A stretch of DNA of 27,132 bases from Patescibacteria group bacterium UBA7522 (GTDB lineage: Bacteria > Patescibacteriota > CPR2 > UBA1875), in the NCBI GenBank assembly GCA_002476865.1, contig DLNA01000039.1, positions 1,636-28,767 on the forward strand, written 5' to 3'. The position numbers and the translations under genes were made by a program. Shown here piece by piece: positions 16,312-24,514 of this stretch. The notes beneath the pieces were generated by a model, which did not search any database, was not told the origin of the DNA, and worked only from the letters and a program-made list of their open reading frames with translations. Positions within the stretch are counted from its first letter, which is position 1; the number at the start of each line of letters is the position of its first letter.

Positions 16312-17392
16312 GATATTAATCATTTCTCACCTCTATCCTTCTGGAAAAAAATCCACGAATGGTATTTTTGTTCATAAGATGAACGTAGCCTTAAAAGAAG
16401 AGGGGTGTGAAGTTGATGTTATTTCCCCAAGAGTTCTAGGAAAGAAGAGCGTTAAGAAGCAGGACACAATAGACGATATCAGGGTCAGGTTTCCTAAATA
16501 CCTTTCTTTTAGTCGGTATTTTTTAGGACTTTCTTCTTGGTTTGCCTGGAGATCGGTTGCGCCAATAATCAATGATAAAGAATACGATCTTATCTTGGCC
16601 CATACGGCAGTTCCGGATGGCTACATTGCCAAAAGATTAAGTAAAAGGCTCGATATCCCATACTTTGTTTACGTACACGGAGCCGATGTTCAGCATAAAA
16701 TAAATTACAGTAGAGGTTCGAGAGGCCTAATTAAAAGTATTTTAGACGGTACCACTAAAACCTTTGTAAACAGCTCAAAAACCAAAAAACTAGTTAAGAA
16801 TAGGATAGGCCTCGAGTCTGTTATTGTGCCTATGGGGATAGAGGACCACGATATAAACGAAATAAAAAAGGGCAACGGAAAAACATTAATAAGTGTTTGT
16901 AATCTTGGTAAGGAAAAAGGCATCCAGTACGTGATTGAGGCCTTAAGAGATATCAGTGATAAAGATATCAAATATCTAATCATTGGGAGCGGTTCTTACG
17001 AAAAAAACCTAAAGGAAATGGCATCAGACGACAAAAGAATTATTTTTATGGGTCAATTATCTCAAAAAGAGGTTTTTAAAGAAATGTTACAATCGGATAT
17101 TTTTGTTATGCCTAGCTATAATGAGGCCTTTGGGGTCGTTTACATAGAAGCGATGAATTTTGGATTGCCAATCATAGGTGTTAAGGGTGAGGGTGTTGAG
17201 GATATAATAGAAAAAGGGGAGTGCGGGATTTTGGTTGAGCCAAGAAGTGCAGATGCAGTTGGTGAAGCTTTGATTAGGCTGATGTCTGACGAGCGGCTCA
17301 GGGCTAATATGGGGAAGATTGGCCAAAAGATTGTCAAAGAAAATTATCTTTGGAGTAAAACCTCTAAGCAAATTTTAAGGGAACTGGCTTAA
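16298..17392 (+). CDS. Group 1 glycosyltransferase (GT4)
   Basis: A 364-residue GT4 enzyme with both halves recognisable. The N-terminal ILIISHLYPSGKKSTNGIFV is the acceptor-side glycine-rich loop typical of GT4. VYVHGADVQ lies near residue 125. The C-terminal domain has LISVCNLGKEKGIQYVIEAL, then FVMPSYNEAFGVVYIEAMNF with GLPII. That last stretch contains the donor-binding E-x7-E pair (E in NEAFG and E in IEAMN). This is the best-preserved of the locus's glycosyltransferases. It overlaps the polymerase by 14 bp, and its stop (TAATG) overlaps the next start by 1 bp. The sugar it transfers is unknown. Confidence 0.88.
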   Translation: MKNNKILIISHLYPSGKKSTNGIFVHKMNVALKEEGCEVDVISPRVLGKKSVKKQDTIDDIRVRFPKYLSFSRYFLGLSSWFAWRSVAPIINDKEYDLILAHTAVPDGYIAKRLSKRLDIPYFVYVHGADVQHKINYSRGSRGLIKSILDGTTKTFVNSSKTKKLVKNRIGLESVIVPMGIEDHDINEIKKGNGKTLISVCNLGKEKGIQYVIEALRDISDKDIKYLIIGSGSYEKNLKEMASDDKRIIFMGQLSQKEVFKEMLQSDIFVMPSYNEAFGVVYIEAMNFGLPIIGVKGEGVEDIIEKGECGILVEPRSADAVGEALIRLMSDERLRANMGKIGQKIVKENYLWSKTSKQILRELA

Positions 17393-18501
17393 TGAAAAAA
17401 ATTTGTGTAATTACAACCACTCACCCAGTAGATGATAACCGTATTTATTTAAAAGAAATTAACTCTCTCTTAAGTAAGTATAGTGTAATTTATATTTCCA
17501 CAGGCTCTTTAGAGGAAGCCCCTGATAATCTTGAAGTAATAAGCGTTGGGTCTTTCTCCCCTGGATTAATGAAAAGGTTAGCGTTAAATTCTAGAGCATT
17601 CAAGGAGGCGCTAAAACTGAAAGTAGAGTCATATCACTTTCACGATTTTGATTTTATTATCTTTGCCGTTTTATTAAGAATAATTAAGCGTAAGCCGATT
17701 ATTTATGACGTACACGAGGACTATCCAGCGGTCGTTAAGACAAGAGGGTATAGAAAAGGTATTTTGGGGTCTTTGCTGTCATTTATCATTTATTTAATAG
17801 AATCTTTTTGTGTTATCTTTTTTTCGGGGATCATAACCGTAAATAATCCGATAGCGGATCGTTTTAGGAATTTGGAAAAGAACGTGATTATAATTCCTAA
17901 CCACCCTCGAAAAGAGCTGTTTGAAAATTATAAGCCAAAGAAATATCTTAAAGAGCAAGATCTTGAAATTGTTCATCTTGGAAATCTCAATGAGATAAGA
18001 GGTGGAAATGTCATAAGTGAGGCTATTGTGGGTATAGACGATGTAAAGCTGACCGTGATAGGTGAAATTACCCCCAGTAAATATAAGGACTTTATTGCCA
18101 ATAAGCTTGGCCGGGATAAGCTAGAGATAACTGGTAAATTGCCTTACAAAAAGGCAATAAAGAGGGCCTCTGAGGCAGACATTGGTTTGATCGGATACCT
18201 ACCACTCCCAAATCATGTAGAGAGTAGCCCCAATAAAATTTTTGAGTACATGGGCCTTGGTCTCCCCGTGGTGGTTTCCGACCTCACTTCCCTTAAGACG
18301 ATAATAGATAAAAGTAGAGCCGGTCTGTGCTATATAAGTGAGGACTCCGATGATTTAGTGGCTAAAATTAAAGAGATTTCAAGAAAAGACTCGTACGAGA
18401 GTTTCTCGGTTAATTCAAGGAAGGCATTTCTTGAACTCTACAATTGGGAGAACGAAGAACCAAAATTGCTAGGATTGTATGAAAAAATTATCAGAAAATA
18501 A
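17392..18501 (+). CDS. Glycosyltransferase family 4-like protein
   Basis: A 369-residue GT-B protein. VITTTHPVDDNRIYLKEINS at the N-terminus and YDVHEDYPAV near residue 108 are features of a GT4 subgroup common in exopolysaccharide loci. A hydrophobic stretch at about residues 125-147 (LLSFIIYLIESFCVIFFSGI) probably associates with the membrane. The C-terminal domain shows LEIVHLGNLNEIRGG, GLIGYLPLPNHVESSPNKIF and EYMGLGLPVVVSD, with a PNKIFEYM helix replacing the standard E-x7-E. Its ATG shares one base with the previous stop, and its end overlaps the GT2 gene by 23 bp. Donor and acceptor unknown. Confidence 0.8.
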   Translation: MKKICVITTTHPVDDNRIYLKEINSLLSKYSVIYISTGSLEEAPDNLEVISVGSFSPGLMKRLALNSRAFKEALKLKVESYHFHDFDFIIFAVLLRIIKRKPIIYDVHEDYPAVVKTRGYRKGILGSLLSFIIYLIESFCVIFFSGIITVNNPIADRFRNLEKNVIIIPNHPRKELFENYKPKKYLKEQDLEIVHLGNLNEIRGGNVISEAIVGIDDVKLTVIGEITPSKYKDFIANKLGRDKLEITGKLPYKKAIKRASEADIGLIGYLPLPNHVESSPNKIFEYMGLGLPVVVSDLTSLKTIIDKSRAGLCYISEDSDDLVAKIKEISRKDSYESFSVNSRKAFLELYNWENEEPKLLGLYEKIIRK

Positions 18502-19489
18502 AAAAGTGTCAATTGTTGTTGCTTGTCGAAACGAAGCAGGATTCATTAAGGATTGCTTGGATTCTATTATCAATCAGGATTATCCGAATAAGTTGATGGA
18601 AATTTTTGTTATTGATGGAATGAGCGATGATGGTACTCGAGATATCCTTAAAGATTTTGAAAAAAAATATTCAAATATAAAAGTTTTGGATAATAAAAAG
18701 ATGATACAGCCACATGCATTTAACATGGGTATCAGGGCCTCAAGTGGGGAGTATATTTTTATAATGGGAGCCCATAATGTTTATCTTAGTAATTACGTTT
18801 CGGATTGTGTTCGATATGCCCTTAAATACAAAACTGATAATGTTGGCGGCAGGATAGAGGCTAAGACAAAAGATTCTTCATTTATAGCTCAGGCGATAAT
18901 AGGCGCTTATACTAGCTCTTTCGGAATTGGAAATGCAACTTTTAGAAAAAAAACAACCATGCCCGTATATGTTGATACCGTTTTTGGTGGATGCTACAAG
19001 AGGGGCGTTTTTGAAAAAATTGGATATTACAATGAGTCATTAAGGCGTAGCCAGGATGTGGAACTTAATCTTCGCCTAAAAAGAGCGGGAGGTAAAATCT
19101 TGATGGTGCCGAGTATTGTTAGCTATTATTACCCCAAAACAGAGCTAATTTCTTTTATTAGGTATAACTACATGGCCGGAAAGGGACCTATTAGGGCAAT
19201 ACGTATCACGGGTAACCTATTAAAGCCGATGCACTATGTACCAGCTCTGTTTGTTTCTGGGCTATTATTTGGACTGGTTACTTTTTTTGTAGACAGTCTT
19301 AATTTTTTTTCCTGGGTTTATCTTGCCATTTTATTTATTTATTTGGGTTTATCTCTTCTAAGCTCTTTGGTTTATGCCATTAAATCAAAAAGGTTCGCTC
19401 TTTTTATAGTTTTGCCGTTTATTTTTTTTGCTAAGCACCTTTTTTATGGCCTGGGGTCTATATTTGGTTTATTCAGAATAGAGGATTAA
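18479..19489 (+). CDS. Family 2 (GT-A) glycosyltransferase with C-terminal membrane helices
   Basis: A 336-residue inverting GT2 enzyme. The domain opens with VSIVVACRNEAGFIKDCLDS, followed by IFVIDGMSDDGTRDIL. The acceptor region FGGCYKRGVFEKIGYY and the RSQDVELNLRLKRAG box (ED-type catalytic base region) are clear. Residues about 250-325 carry two or three membrane helices that end in a short cytosolic tail, as in ExoA-type enzymes. It overlaps the previous gene by 23 bp and ends 48 nt before the next start, where a promoter appears. It probably adds a sugar to the lipid-linked unit at the inner membrane face. Specificity not deducible. Confidence 0.88.
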   Translation: MKKLSENKKVSIVVACRNEAGFIKDCLDSIINQDYPNKLMEIFVIDGMSDDGTRDILKDFEKKYSNIKVLDNKKMIQPHAFNMGIRASSGEYIFIMGAHNVYLSNYVSDCVRYALKYKTDNVGGRIEAKTKDSSFIAQAIIGAYTSSFGIGNATFRKKTTMPVYVDTVFGGCYKRGVFEKIGYYNESLRRSQDVELNLRLKRAGGKILMVPSIVSYYYPKTELISFIRYNYMAGKGPIRAIRITGNLLKPMHYVPALFVSGLLFGLVTFFVDSLNFFSWVYLAILFIYLGLSLLSSLVYAIKSKRFALFIVLPFIFFAKHLFYGLGSIFGLFRIED

Positions 19490-19496
19490 AATTTTT

Positions 19497-19525
19497 TAGA
19501 CATTTTGTTGGTCTTGCCATATAAT
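19497..19525 (+). promoter_or_regulatory. Promoter of the WecA-like gene, near-leaderless
   Basis: TAGACA (19497-19502), a 17-nt spacer and TATAAT (19520-19525) match the consensus at 11 of 12 positions. The ATG at 19538 would lie about 6 nt from the transcription start. The upstream TTG at 19505 falls between -35 and -10, which argues against it as the start codon. Confidence 0.65.
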
Positions 19526-19537
19526 ACGAAGCAGTCG

Positions 19538-20572
19538 ATGAATATTAATCAGATTATTTTAATATCTTTAATCTCTTTTTCTGGAGCGTTTGCGCTTACG
19601 CCATACGCTAAAAAGATTGCAAGCCATTTTGGTTTAGTTGATAAGCCAAATAAAAGGAAAATTCACAAGGGCCTCATTGCTCGGGGCGGAGGGTTGGCTA
19701 TTTATGCTGGGTTTTTGCTCGGTCTTTTGTTTTTTAATCCGGTTTTAAGCAAGGAGATAATTGGTTATCTTTTGGGTTCCTTTATTATTATTTTGTTGGG
19801 GGCCTCTGATGATAAGCTAGGTCTCAGAGCTACTCCGAAATTTTTTGTTCAATCTGTCGCTGCGGCAATCGCAATTTATTTTGGGGTAGTTATTAATATG
19901 GATCAAATTTTGGTTGGCCACTTGGCTGATTATGATTTTTTAAGTATTCCGTTAACATTCTTGTGGCTAATAGGGGTAACAAATGCAGTCAATATTATTG
20001 ATGGGCTGGATGGGCTTGCAGCCGGTGTCTCCACCATTGCCGCTTTTGCCATCTCTGCGGTCGCTTTTTTAAATGGAGAGTTTTTAATCGGGCCACTAGC
20101 GTTAATAGTTGGTTTTTCGGCGCTTGGCTTTTTGCCTCATAACTTTAAATCGAGGATTTTTATGGGTGATTCCGGTTCTCTTTTTTTGGGTTTTTCTTTG
20201 GCCTCACTTTCAATCATGGGGTCGTTAAAACTTACCGCTGCTTTTTCTCTTTTAGTGCCGATAATGATTCTCTTGGTGCCTATTTTTGATACTCTTTTTG
20301 CAATTTTAAGAAGAATTATCAAGCGACAGTCGATTTTTGAAGGTGATCGACGCCATTTTCATCATCGACTCTTGGATCTTGGTTTTTCCTCTCGACAGGC
20401 AGTATATTTTATCTATTTTTTAAGTATGGTTTTTGCTGGTTTGGCAATATACTCTTCATTTGTCAGGAATAGGGACGGCTACATCGCCTTTGGCGTAAGC
20501 TTGATAGTTCTTTTTGTGGCAACAAGCATAATTGTTTTTTTGCATCAGAAAAAAGAAAACCAAGCTAACTAG
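19538..20572 (+). CDS. Undecaprenyl-phosphate HexNAc-1-phosphate transferase (WecA/TagO/MraY family)
   Basis: A 344-residue integral membrane enzyme that starts glycan assembly by moving HexNAc-1-phosphate from UDP-HexNAc to undecaprenyl phosphate at the cytosolic face. All family motifs are visible in order: DKPNKRKIHKGLIARGGGLA, the GASDDKLGL aspartate pair, NAVNIIDGLDGLAAG, FMGDSGSLFLG and the HFHHRLLDLGFS histidine loop that marks WecA/TagO rather than MraY. About ten hydrophobic helices fit the 11-helix family topology. I start it at ATG 19538 because a -10 lies at 19520-19525; an upstream TTG at 19505 would add 11 residues but overlaps the promoter. A small hairpin (20562-20575) with four T residues covers the stop codon and might be a weak terminator. 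Confidence 0.92.
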   Translation: MNINQIILISLISFSGAFALTPYAKKIASHFGLVDKPNKRKIHKGLIARGGGLAIYAGFLLGLLFFNPVLSKEIIGYLLGSFIIILLGASDDKLGLRATPKFFVQSVAAAIAIYFGVVINMDQILVGHLADYDFLSIPLTFLWLIGVTNAVNIIDGLDGLAAGVSTIAAFAISAVAFLNGEFLIGPLALIVGFSALGFLPHNFKSRIFMGDSGSLFLGFSLASLSIMGSLKLTAAFSLLVPIMILLVPIFDTLFAILRRIIKRQSIFEGDRRHFHHRLLDLGFSSRQAVYFIYFLSMVFAGLAIYSSFVRNRDGYIAFGVSLIVLFVATSIIVFLHQKKENQAN

Positions 20573-20646
20573 CTTTTAAGAATTTAGCCATTGATTTATT
20601 GATGTTTTATTTCAAATTATAAATTGTAAATTTTAAACTCATTTAG

Positions 20647-20655
20647 TGTTATAAT
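20647..20655 (+). promoter_or_regulatory. Extended -10 promoter of the sugar-nucleotide dehydrogenase
   Basis: TGTTATAAT (TATAAT at 20650-20655) is a perfect extended -10, 29 nt upstream of ATG 20684. A start near 20662 leaves a 22-nt leader just long enough to hold the ribosome binding site GGAGA (20674-20678). Here, unlike at the other extended -10 sites, a Shine-Dalgarno leader is kept. Confidence 0.55.
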
Positions 20656-20683
20656 TCACTAGTTATTTAATTTGGAGAAAAAG

Positions 20684-21964
20684 ATGAATTTAAGAGAAAA
20701 GATTAAAAACAAAGAGATTAAAGTTGCTGTAATTGGCTTGGGTTACGTTGGCCTTCCTCTGGCGATGGCGATTATTGAAAAGGGAATAAGGGTTATTGGA
20801 ATCGACCTTGATAGCAAAAAAATTGAATTCTTGAAAAAGGGTCAAAATTATATTCAAGACGTTAACGATAAATCTCTTTCGAAGGCCGTTAGGACAGGTA
20901 TACTAGAATCCTCAAGCGATTTCAAAAATATCCAAAACGCAGACGTTATTTGTATTACTGTCCCAACCCCAATCAAAAAAGACAAAACTCCGGATATGAA
21001 GTATGTCATAAGTGCCTCGGAATCGGTCTCCGGGTTTCTTAAAAAGGATCAGTTAGTTATTTTGAAAAGCACTACCTATCCAGGCACAACGGATGAGGTT
21101 GTTTTACCGATTTTAGAAAAAAGCGGACTCAAAGCTGGAAGCGAATTTTATCTTGCCTTTGCTCCCGAAAGAATTGATCCGGGCAATGAAAAATTTGGTA
21201 CCGCAAACACCCCCAAGGTCGTGGGCGGCATAGACAAGGATTCAACATGCTTGGCTGGTGATTTTTTTCGCCTATTCATTGATCAAGTACACGAGGTCAG
21301 CTCTACGAAAGCCGCAGAGATGAGTAAAATATTGGAAAATACCTTCCGTCTTATAAATATATCTTTTATTAATGAAATGGCCTTGATTGCCAGAGGAATG
21401 GGGGTTGACATTTGGGAGGTTATTGAAGCAGCCAAAACGAAACCCTTCGGTTTTATGCCTTTTTATCCTGGCCCTGGGCTTGGTGGTCACTGCATTCCGG
21501 TTGACCCTTATTATCTTTCCTACAAAGCCAAAGAATATAATCTTATGACAAAATTCATTGATGTTTCTTCTGAGGTTGATGATTATATGCACCAACATGT
21601 GGTTGCTTTAATCAAAGAGGCAGCTCAAAAAGATAATCCCAAGATTTTGATTTTGGGAGCCGCCTACAAAAAAGACATCGATGATTTTAGGGAGTCACCT
21701 TCGATAAAAGTAATGGAACTTTTGGAGAAAGAGGGCATTAGATTTGATTACTATGACCCGTTTGTACCAAAAGTAGTAGAAGGCCACTTTGAAAAAGAGG
21801 GTCTTGGGGAAATTAACAAAGAAATTATTGCTAGATATGATGCGGTCGCGATTCTAACTGATCATGATAGCGTTAATTACGAAATGGTTTTAAAGTCGGC
21901 CAACAAGATTGTTGATACTAGAAACGCGATTAAAGAAAAGAGCAATAAAGTAATTAGAATATAA
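20684..21964 (+). CDS. wbpA: UDP-N-acetyl-hexosamine 6-dehydrogenase (WbpA-like nucleotide-sugar dehydrogenase)
   Basis: A 426-residue cytosolic enzyme oxidising C6 of a UDP-HexNAc to the uronic acid with two NAD+. The NAD site is VIGLGYVGLPLA (residues 16-27). TVPTPIKKDKTPD, STTYPGTT and FAPERIDPGN are family segments. The catalytic cysteine is C270 in GPGLGGHCIPVDPYYLS, which with YKAKE downstream is the form seen in WbpA/WecC-type rather than UDP-glucose dehydrogenases. It supplies the UDP-GlcNAc-uronate that the cassette at 250-3082 would then oxidise, aminate and acetylate. ATG 20684 has GGAGA 5 nt before it; the frame is open to a TTG at 20672 that overlaps this site, so I reject the longer form. 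UDP-ManNAc dehydrogenase (WecC) is the main alternative. Confidence 0.9.
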   Translation: MNLREKIKNKEIKVAVIGLGYVGLPLAMAIIEKGIRVIGIDLDSKKIEFLKKGQNYIQDVNDKSLSKAVRTGILESSSDFKNIQNADVICITVPTPIKKDKTPDMKYVISASESVSGFLKKDQLVILKSTTYPGTTDEVVLPILEKSGLKAGSEFYLAFAPERIDPGNEKFGTANTPKVVGGIDKDSTCLAGDFFRLFIDQVHEVSSTKAAEMSKILENTFRLINISFINEMALIARGMGVDIWEVIEAAKTKPFGFMPFYPGPGLGGHCIPVDPYYLSYKAKEYNLMTKFIDVSSEVDDYMHQHVVALIKEAAQKDNPKILILGAAYKKDIDDFRESPSIKVMELLEKEGIRFDYYDPFVPKVVEGHFEKEGLGEINKEIIARYDAVAILTDHDSVNYEMVLKSANKIVDTRNAIKEKSNKVIRI

Positions 21965-22329
21965 AATTAATTCCGATTTTTTAATTTCGAGTTTCGATCC
22001 AATGCCAAATTTCGAGTTTTAATTTTTCCCGAACAAAACTACCTCGGGCCAATTGAATTTCGAATTTTGAATTTTGAATCAATTTCGAGTTTTCGAGTTT
22101 ATGAATTAATGTTTATTTAAGATTTTAGAATTTAAAATTTAGAACTTCGATTCAAATCTTAATTTTGATTTAAAGAGATTGTGGAGCCAATTATCCGACG
22201 AGTTCGATATTTTGCGTCGGCGGAATCATCGGACAGGATGACAGCAGTATGGTTCCGGGCCTTGATTCTGTACTAGTTTTAGTTTTTTAATTTAAGATTT
22301 GTTTTAGAATTTAGAATCAACCTCTTTTC
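21965..22329. repeat. AT-rich intergenic array of short degenerate repeat words
   Basis: No credible gene. The 12-mer AATTTCGAGTTT occurs exactly at 21983-21994, 22008-22019 and 22081-22092, and inverted at the left window edge (1-12); a one-mismatch form (AATTTTGAGTTT) is at 24483-24494. Between them are many near-copies built from AATTT, GAATTT and TAGAATTT, for example 22052-22078 and 22121-22146. A GC-richer foldable segment interrupts the array at 22181-22270. Spacing is irregular and there are no conserved spacers, so this is not CRISPR. Confidence 0.6.
22195..22257 (+). ncRNA. Possible structured RNA or element in the gap upstream of the pyrophosphatase
   Basis: CCGACG (22195-22200) pairs with CGTCGG (22215-22220) around a 14-nt loop. 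CGGAATC (22221-22227) can pair with GGTTCCG (22251-22257), with an optional inner CATC/GATG stem at 22227-22240. The block is much richer in GC than the surrounding repeats and is non-coding. It lies upstream of the promoter at 22330, so it is not in that promoter's leader; it could belong to a read-through transcript from 20684. No known RNA family recognised. Confidence 0.22.
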
Positions 22330-22358
22330 TTGCCTTGCGATTTTTTTTTCTATATAAT
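22330..22358 (+). promoter_or_regulatory. Promoter of the membrane pyrophosphatase gene
   Basis: TTGCCT (22330-22335), a 17-nt spacer and a perfect TATAAT (22353-22358). Transcription from about 22365 leaves a leader of about 100 nt. It contains a short AGGG-TTGG-CCCT hairpin (22369-22380) followed by T-rich sequence, which might be a weak attenuator. Confidence 0.65.
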
Positions 22359-22468
22359 TGTTTTACTGAGGGTTGGCCCTTGTTTTTATTTTTAGCGACT
22401 AAAAGCTAACAGTCATTCTTTTAAAATATTAATTAAAGTCCATTTGGGCTCAGAAAGCGAGATTATCG

Positions 22469-24439
22469 ATGCAAAACCTGGTTAACTATGCACCATACAT
22501 CGGCGCAGTTGGAATCGCGATTGCGGTTTATTTGCTTTATAAAATTAAGGCCATGGATGCTGGCAATGCTAAAATGAAGGGTATTGCATCCAAAATCAGA
22601 AGCGGTGCTTTTGTTTTTTTAAAAAAGGAATATTCAATCCTTCTTGTTTTTATTACTATTGTTGCCGGACTTTTGTACTGGAAGATCGGAAATTTTACAG
22701 CATTCGCTTTTCTGGGCGGAGCTACTTCTTCAATGCTGGCCGGGTTTATCGGTATGAACGCAGCAACCTTGGCAAACGTCAGGACTAGTGCTGCTGCCAA
22801 AACAAAAGACACCGGCAAGGCGCTTCAAACCGCTTTTTTGGGCGGTTCGGTCATGGGTCTAACGGTTGCTTCACTCGGCGTTTTGGGGGTTGGCCTTCTT
22901 TACTACCTTTTTTCTGATGTTGACGTGAACATTCTCTCTGGCTTTGCGATGGGCGCCTCATCAATTGCTCTTTTTGCTCGTGTTGGGGGTGGGATATACA
23001 CAAAAGCAGCCGATGTTGGCGCTGATTTAGTCGGCAAAACAGAAGCGGGAATCCCCGAAGATGACCCTCGTAATCCAGCTGTAATAGCCGATAATGTTGG
23101 TGATTGTGTTGGTGATACAGCCGGAATGGGAGCCGATATTTTTGAAAGTTATGTTGGTTCAGCTATTGCGACTATTGTTTTGGGGTCACTTATAGCTACA
23201 AACACAATCGCTTGGATGAGCTTTCCAATCGTAGTTGTCGTAATCGGATTGATTGCCTCCTTCATGGGGATCGCCTCTATCGGCGTGTTAAAAAAGATTA
23301 ATCCGGCATCAGCACTTAGATATACGACCTATGTCAGCGCACTACTTCTTTTGGGCGGTGTTTATCTGGCCGCCAAAGAGATGGGGTTGCCGATTGAAGT
23401 TTTTTATGCCGTTATCGCCGGTAGTGTAGCTGGTATTACAATCGGTCTTGTTACGGAGTATTACACCTCCGGAAAACCAATCAAAAAGATTGCCGAGTCA
23501 TCAGAAACCGGTCCGGCAACCAATATTATTACCGGACTTGCAGTTGGGCTTGAAAGCGTTGCCGTGCCAATGTTAATAATAGTTGGAGCTACTCTTGCCT
23601 CGTATCATTTTGCGGGTGTTTTTGGGGTTGGGATTGCGGCCGTTGGTATGCTTGCAACGGTTGGAATTACAATGAGTGTTGATGCTTACGGCCCAATAGC
23701 TGATAATGCCGGCGGTATTTCGGAGATGGCCGGACTTGGTGCAAGCGTTCGAAAAATTACCGATAAGCTGGATTCTTTGGGCAACACAACAGCTGCAATC
23801 GGAAAGGGCTTTGCAATTGGCTCAGCAGCTCTTACCGCTCTTGCTCTTTTTAGCGCTTATTCCGCCAGTGTTAATCTAGAAGCAATCAATATTATGAATC
23901 CTAAAGTAATTGCCGGACTTTTTATTGGGGGCGTTATTCCATTCTTGGTGGGTGCTTTTACCATGTCTTCTGTCGGTCGAGCCGCTTCATCAATGGTTGC
24001 AGAGGTTCGTCGTCAGTTCAAAGAGATCAAGGGTCTTTTAAAGGGAACGGCTGAAGCAGATTCAGAAAAGTGTGTTGCTATTTCAACTAACGCTGCCCTA
24101 AAAGAGATGATTTTGCCTGGTCTTTTAGCGGTTTTAACTCCAATAATCGTTGGCTTTACCCTTGGGGCGGAGGCCCTTGGCGGACTGTTAGCCGGGGCAA
24201 CCGTTACAGGCGTTTTAATGGCCCTAATGATGGCTAATGGCGGTGGGGCTTGGGATAATGCTAAGAAATATATTGAAGTCGGAAACCACGGGGGTAAGGG
24301 TTCAGACGCTCACAGAGCGGCCGTTGTTGGTGATACAGTTGGTGATCCTTTTAAAGACACATCTGGACCAGCAATGAATATTCTCATCAAGCTAATGGCG
24401 ATTATCTCTTTGGTGCTAGTGCCACTCTTGATCGGATAA
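22469..24439 (+). CDS. hppA: Membrane-bound ion-translocating pyrophosphatase, K+-dependent type
   Basis: A 656-residue integral membrane enzyme coupling PPi hydrolysis to H+ and/or Na+ export. Around 16 hydrophobic helices are visible. The catalytic segments are intact: GGGIYTKAADVGADLVGKTE, EDDPRNPAVIADNVGDCVGD followed by TAGMGADIFESY, SVDAYGPIADNAGGISEMAG, and the C-terminal GGAWDNAKKYIE and DTVGDPFKDTSGPAMN. The residue after GNTT is Ala (A442), where K+-independent enzymes carry Lys, so a K+-dependent enzyme is expected from published work on that position. H+ versus Na+ specificity I cannot decide by eye. It would recover energy from PPi released by sugar-nucleotide and polymer synthesis, sensible in a cell with reduced metabolism. 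It has its own promoter at 22330; the ribosome binding site is weak. Confidence 0.96.
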   Translation: MQNLVNYAPYIGAVGIAIAVYLLYKIKAMDAGNAKMKGIASKIRSGAFVFLKKEYSILLVFITIVAGLLYWKIGNFTAFAFLGGATSSMLAGFIGMNAATLANVRTSAAAKTKDTGKALQTAFLGGSVMGLTVASLGVLGVGLLYYLFSDVDVNILSGFAMGASSIALFARVGGGIYTKAADVGADLVGKTEAGIPEDDPRNPAVIADNVGDCVGDTAGMGADIFESYVGSAIATIVLGSLIATNTIAWMSFPIVVVVIGLIASFMGIASIGVLKKINPASALRYTTYVSALLLLGGVYLAAKEMGLPIEVFYAVIAGSVAGITIGLVTEYYTSGKPIKKIAESSETGPATNIITGLAVGLESVAVPMLIIVGATLASYHFAGVFGVGIAAVGMLATVGITMSVDAYGPIADNAGGISEMAGLGASVRKITDKLDSLGNTTAAIGKGFAIGSAALTALALFSAYSASVNLEAINIMNPKVIAGLFIGGVIPFLVGAFTMSSVGRAASSMVAEVRRQFKEIKGLLKGTAEADSEKCVAISTNAALKEMILPGLLAVLTPIIVGFTLGAEALGGLLAGATVTGVLMALMMANGGGAWDNAKKYIEVGNHGGKGSDAHRAAVVGDTVGDPFKDTSGPAMNILIKLMAIISLVLVPLLIG

Positions 24440-24514
24440 AGATATTTAAAATTAAAACATTTTAAATTTAATATTTTTATTAAATTTTGAGTTTAAAATT
24501 GTAGATTAATTTAA
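24440..24514. repeat. AT-rich repeat spacer after the pyrophosphatase gene
   Basis: Only A/T-rich words (TTTAAATTTAA, AATTTTGAGTTT, TTTAAAATT), of the same kind as in 21965-22329. There is no GC-containing stem that would make a convincing terminator for the upstream gene. Confidence 0.45.

Noticed and set aside
19505..19537. TTG start for the WecA-like gene
   Set aside because: The codon falls between the -35 (19497-19502) and the -10 (19520-19525); ATG 19538 fits the family N-terminus.
20672..20683. TTG start for the sugar-nucleotide dehydrogenase
   Set aside because: It would overlap the ribosome binding site GGAGA that serves ATG 20684.
21965..22329. CRISPR array
   Set aside because: Repeats are short, irregularly spaced and degenerate, and there are no cas genes in the window.
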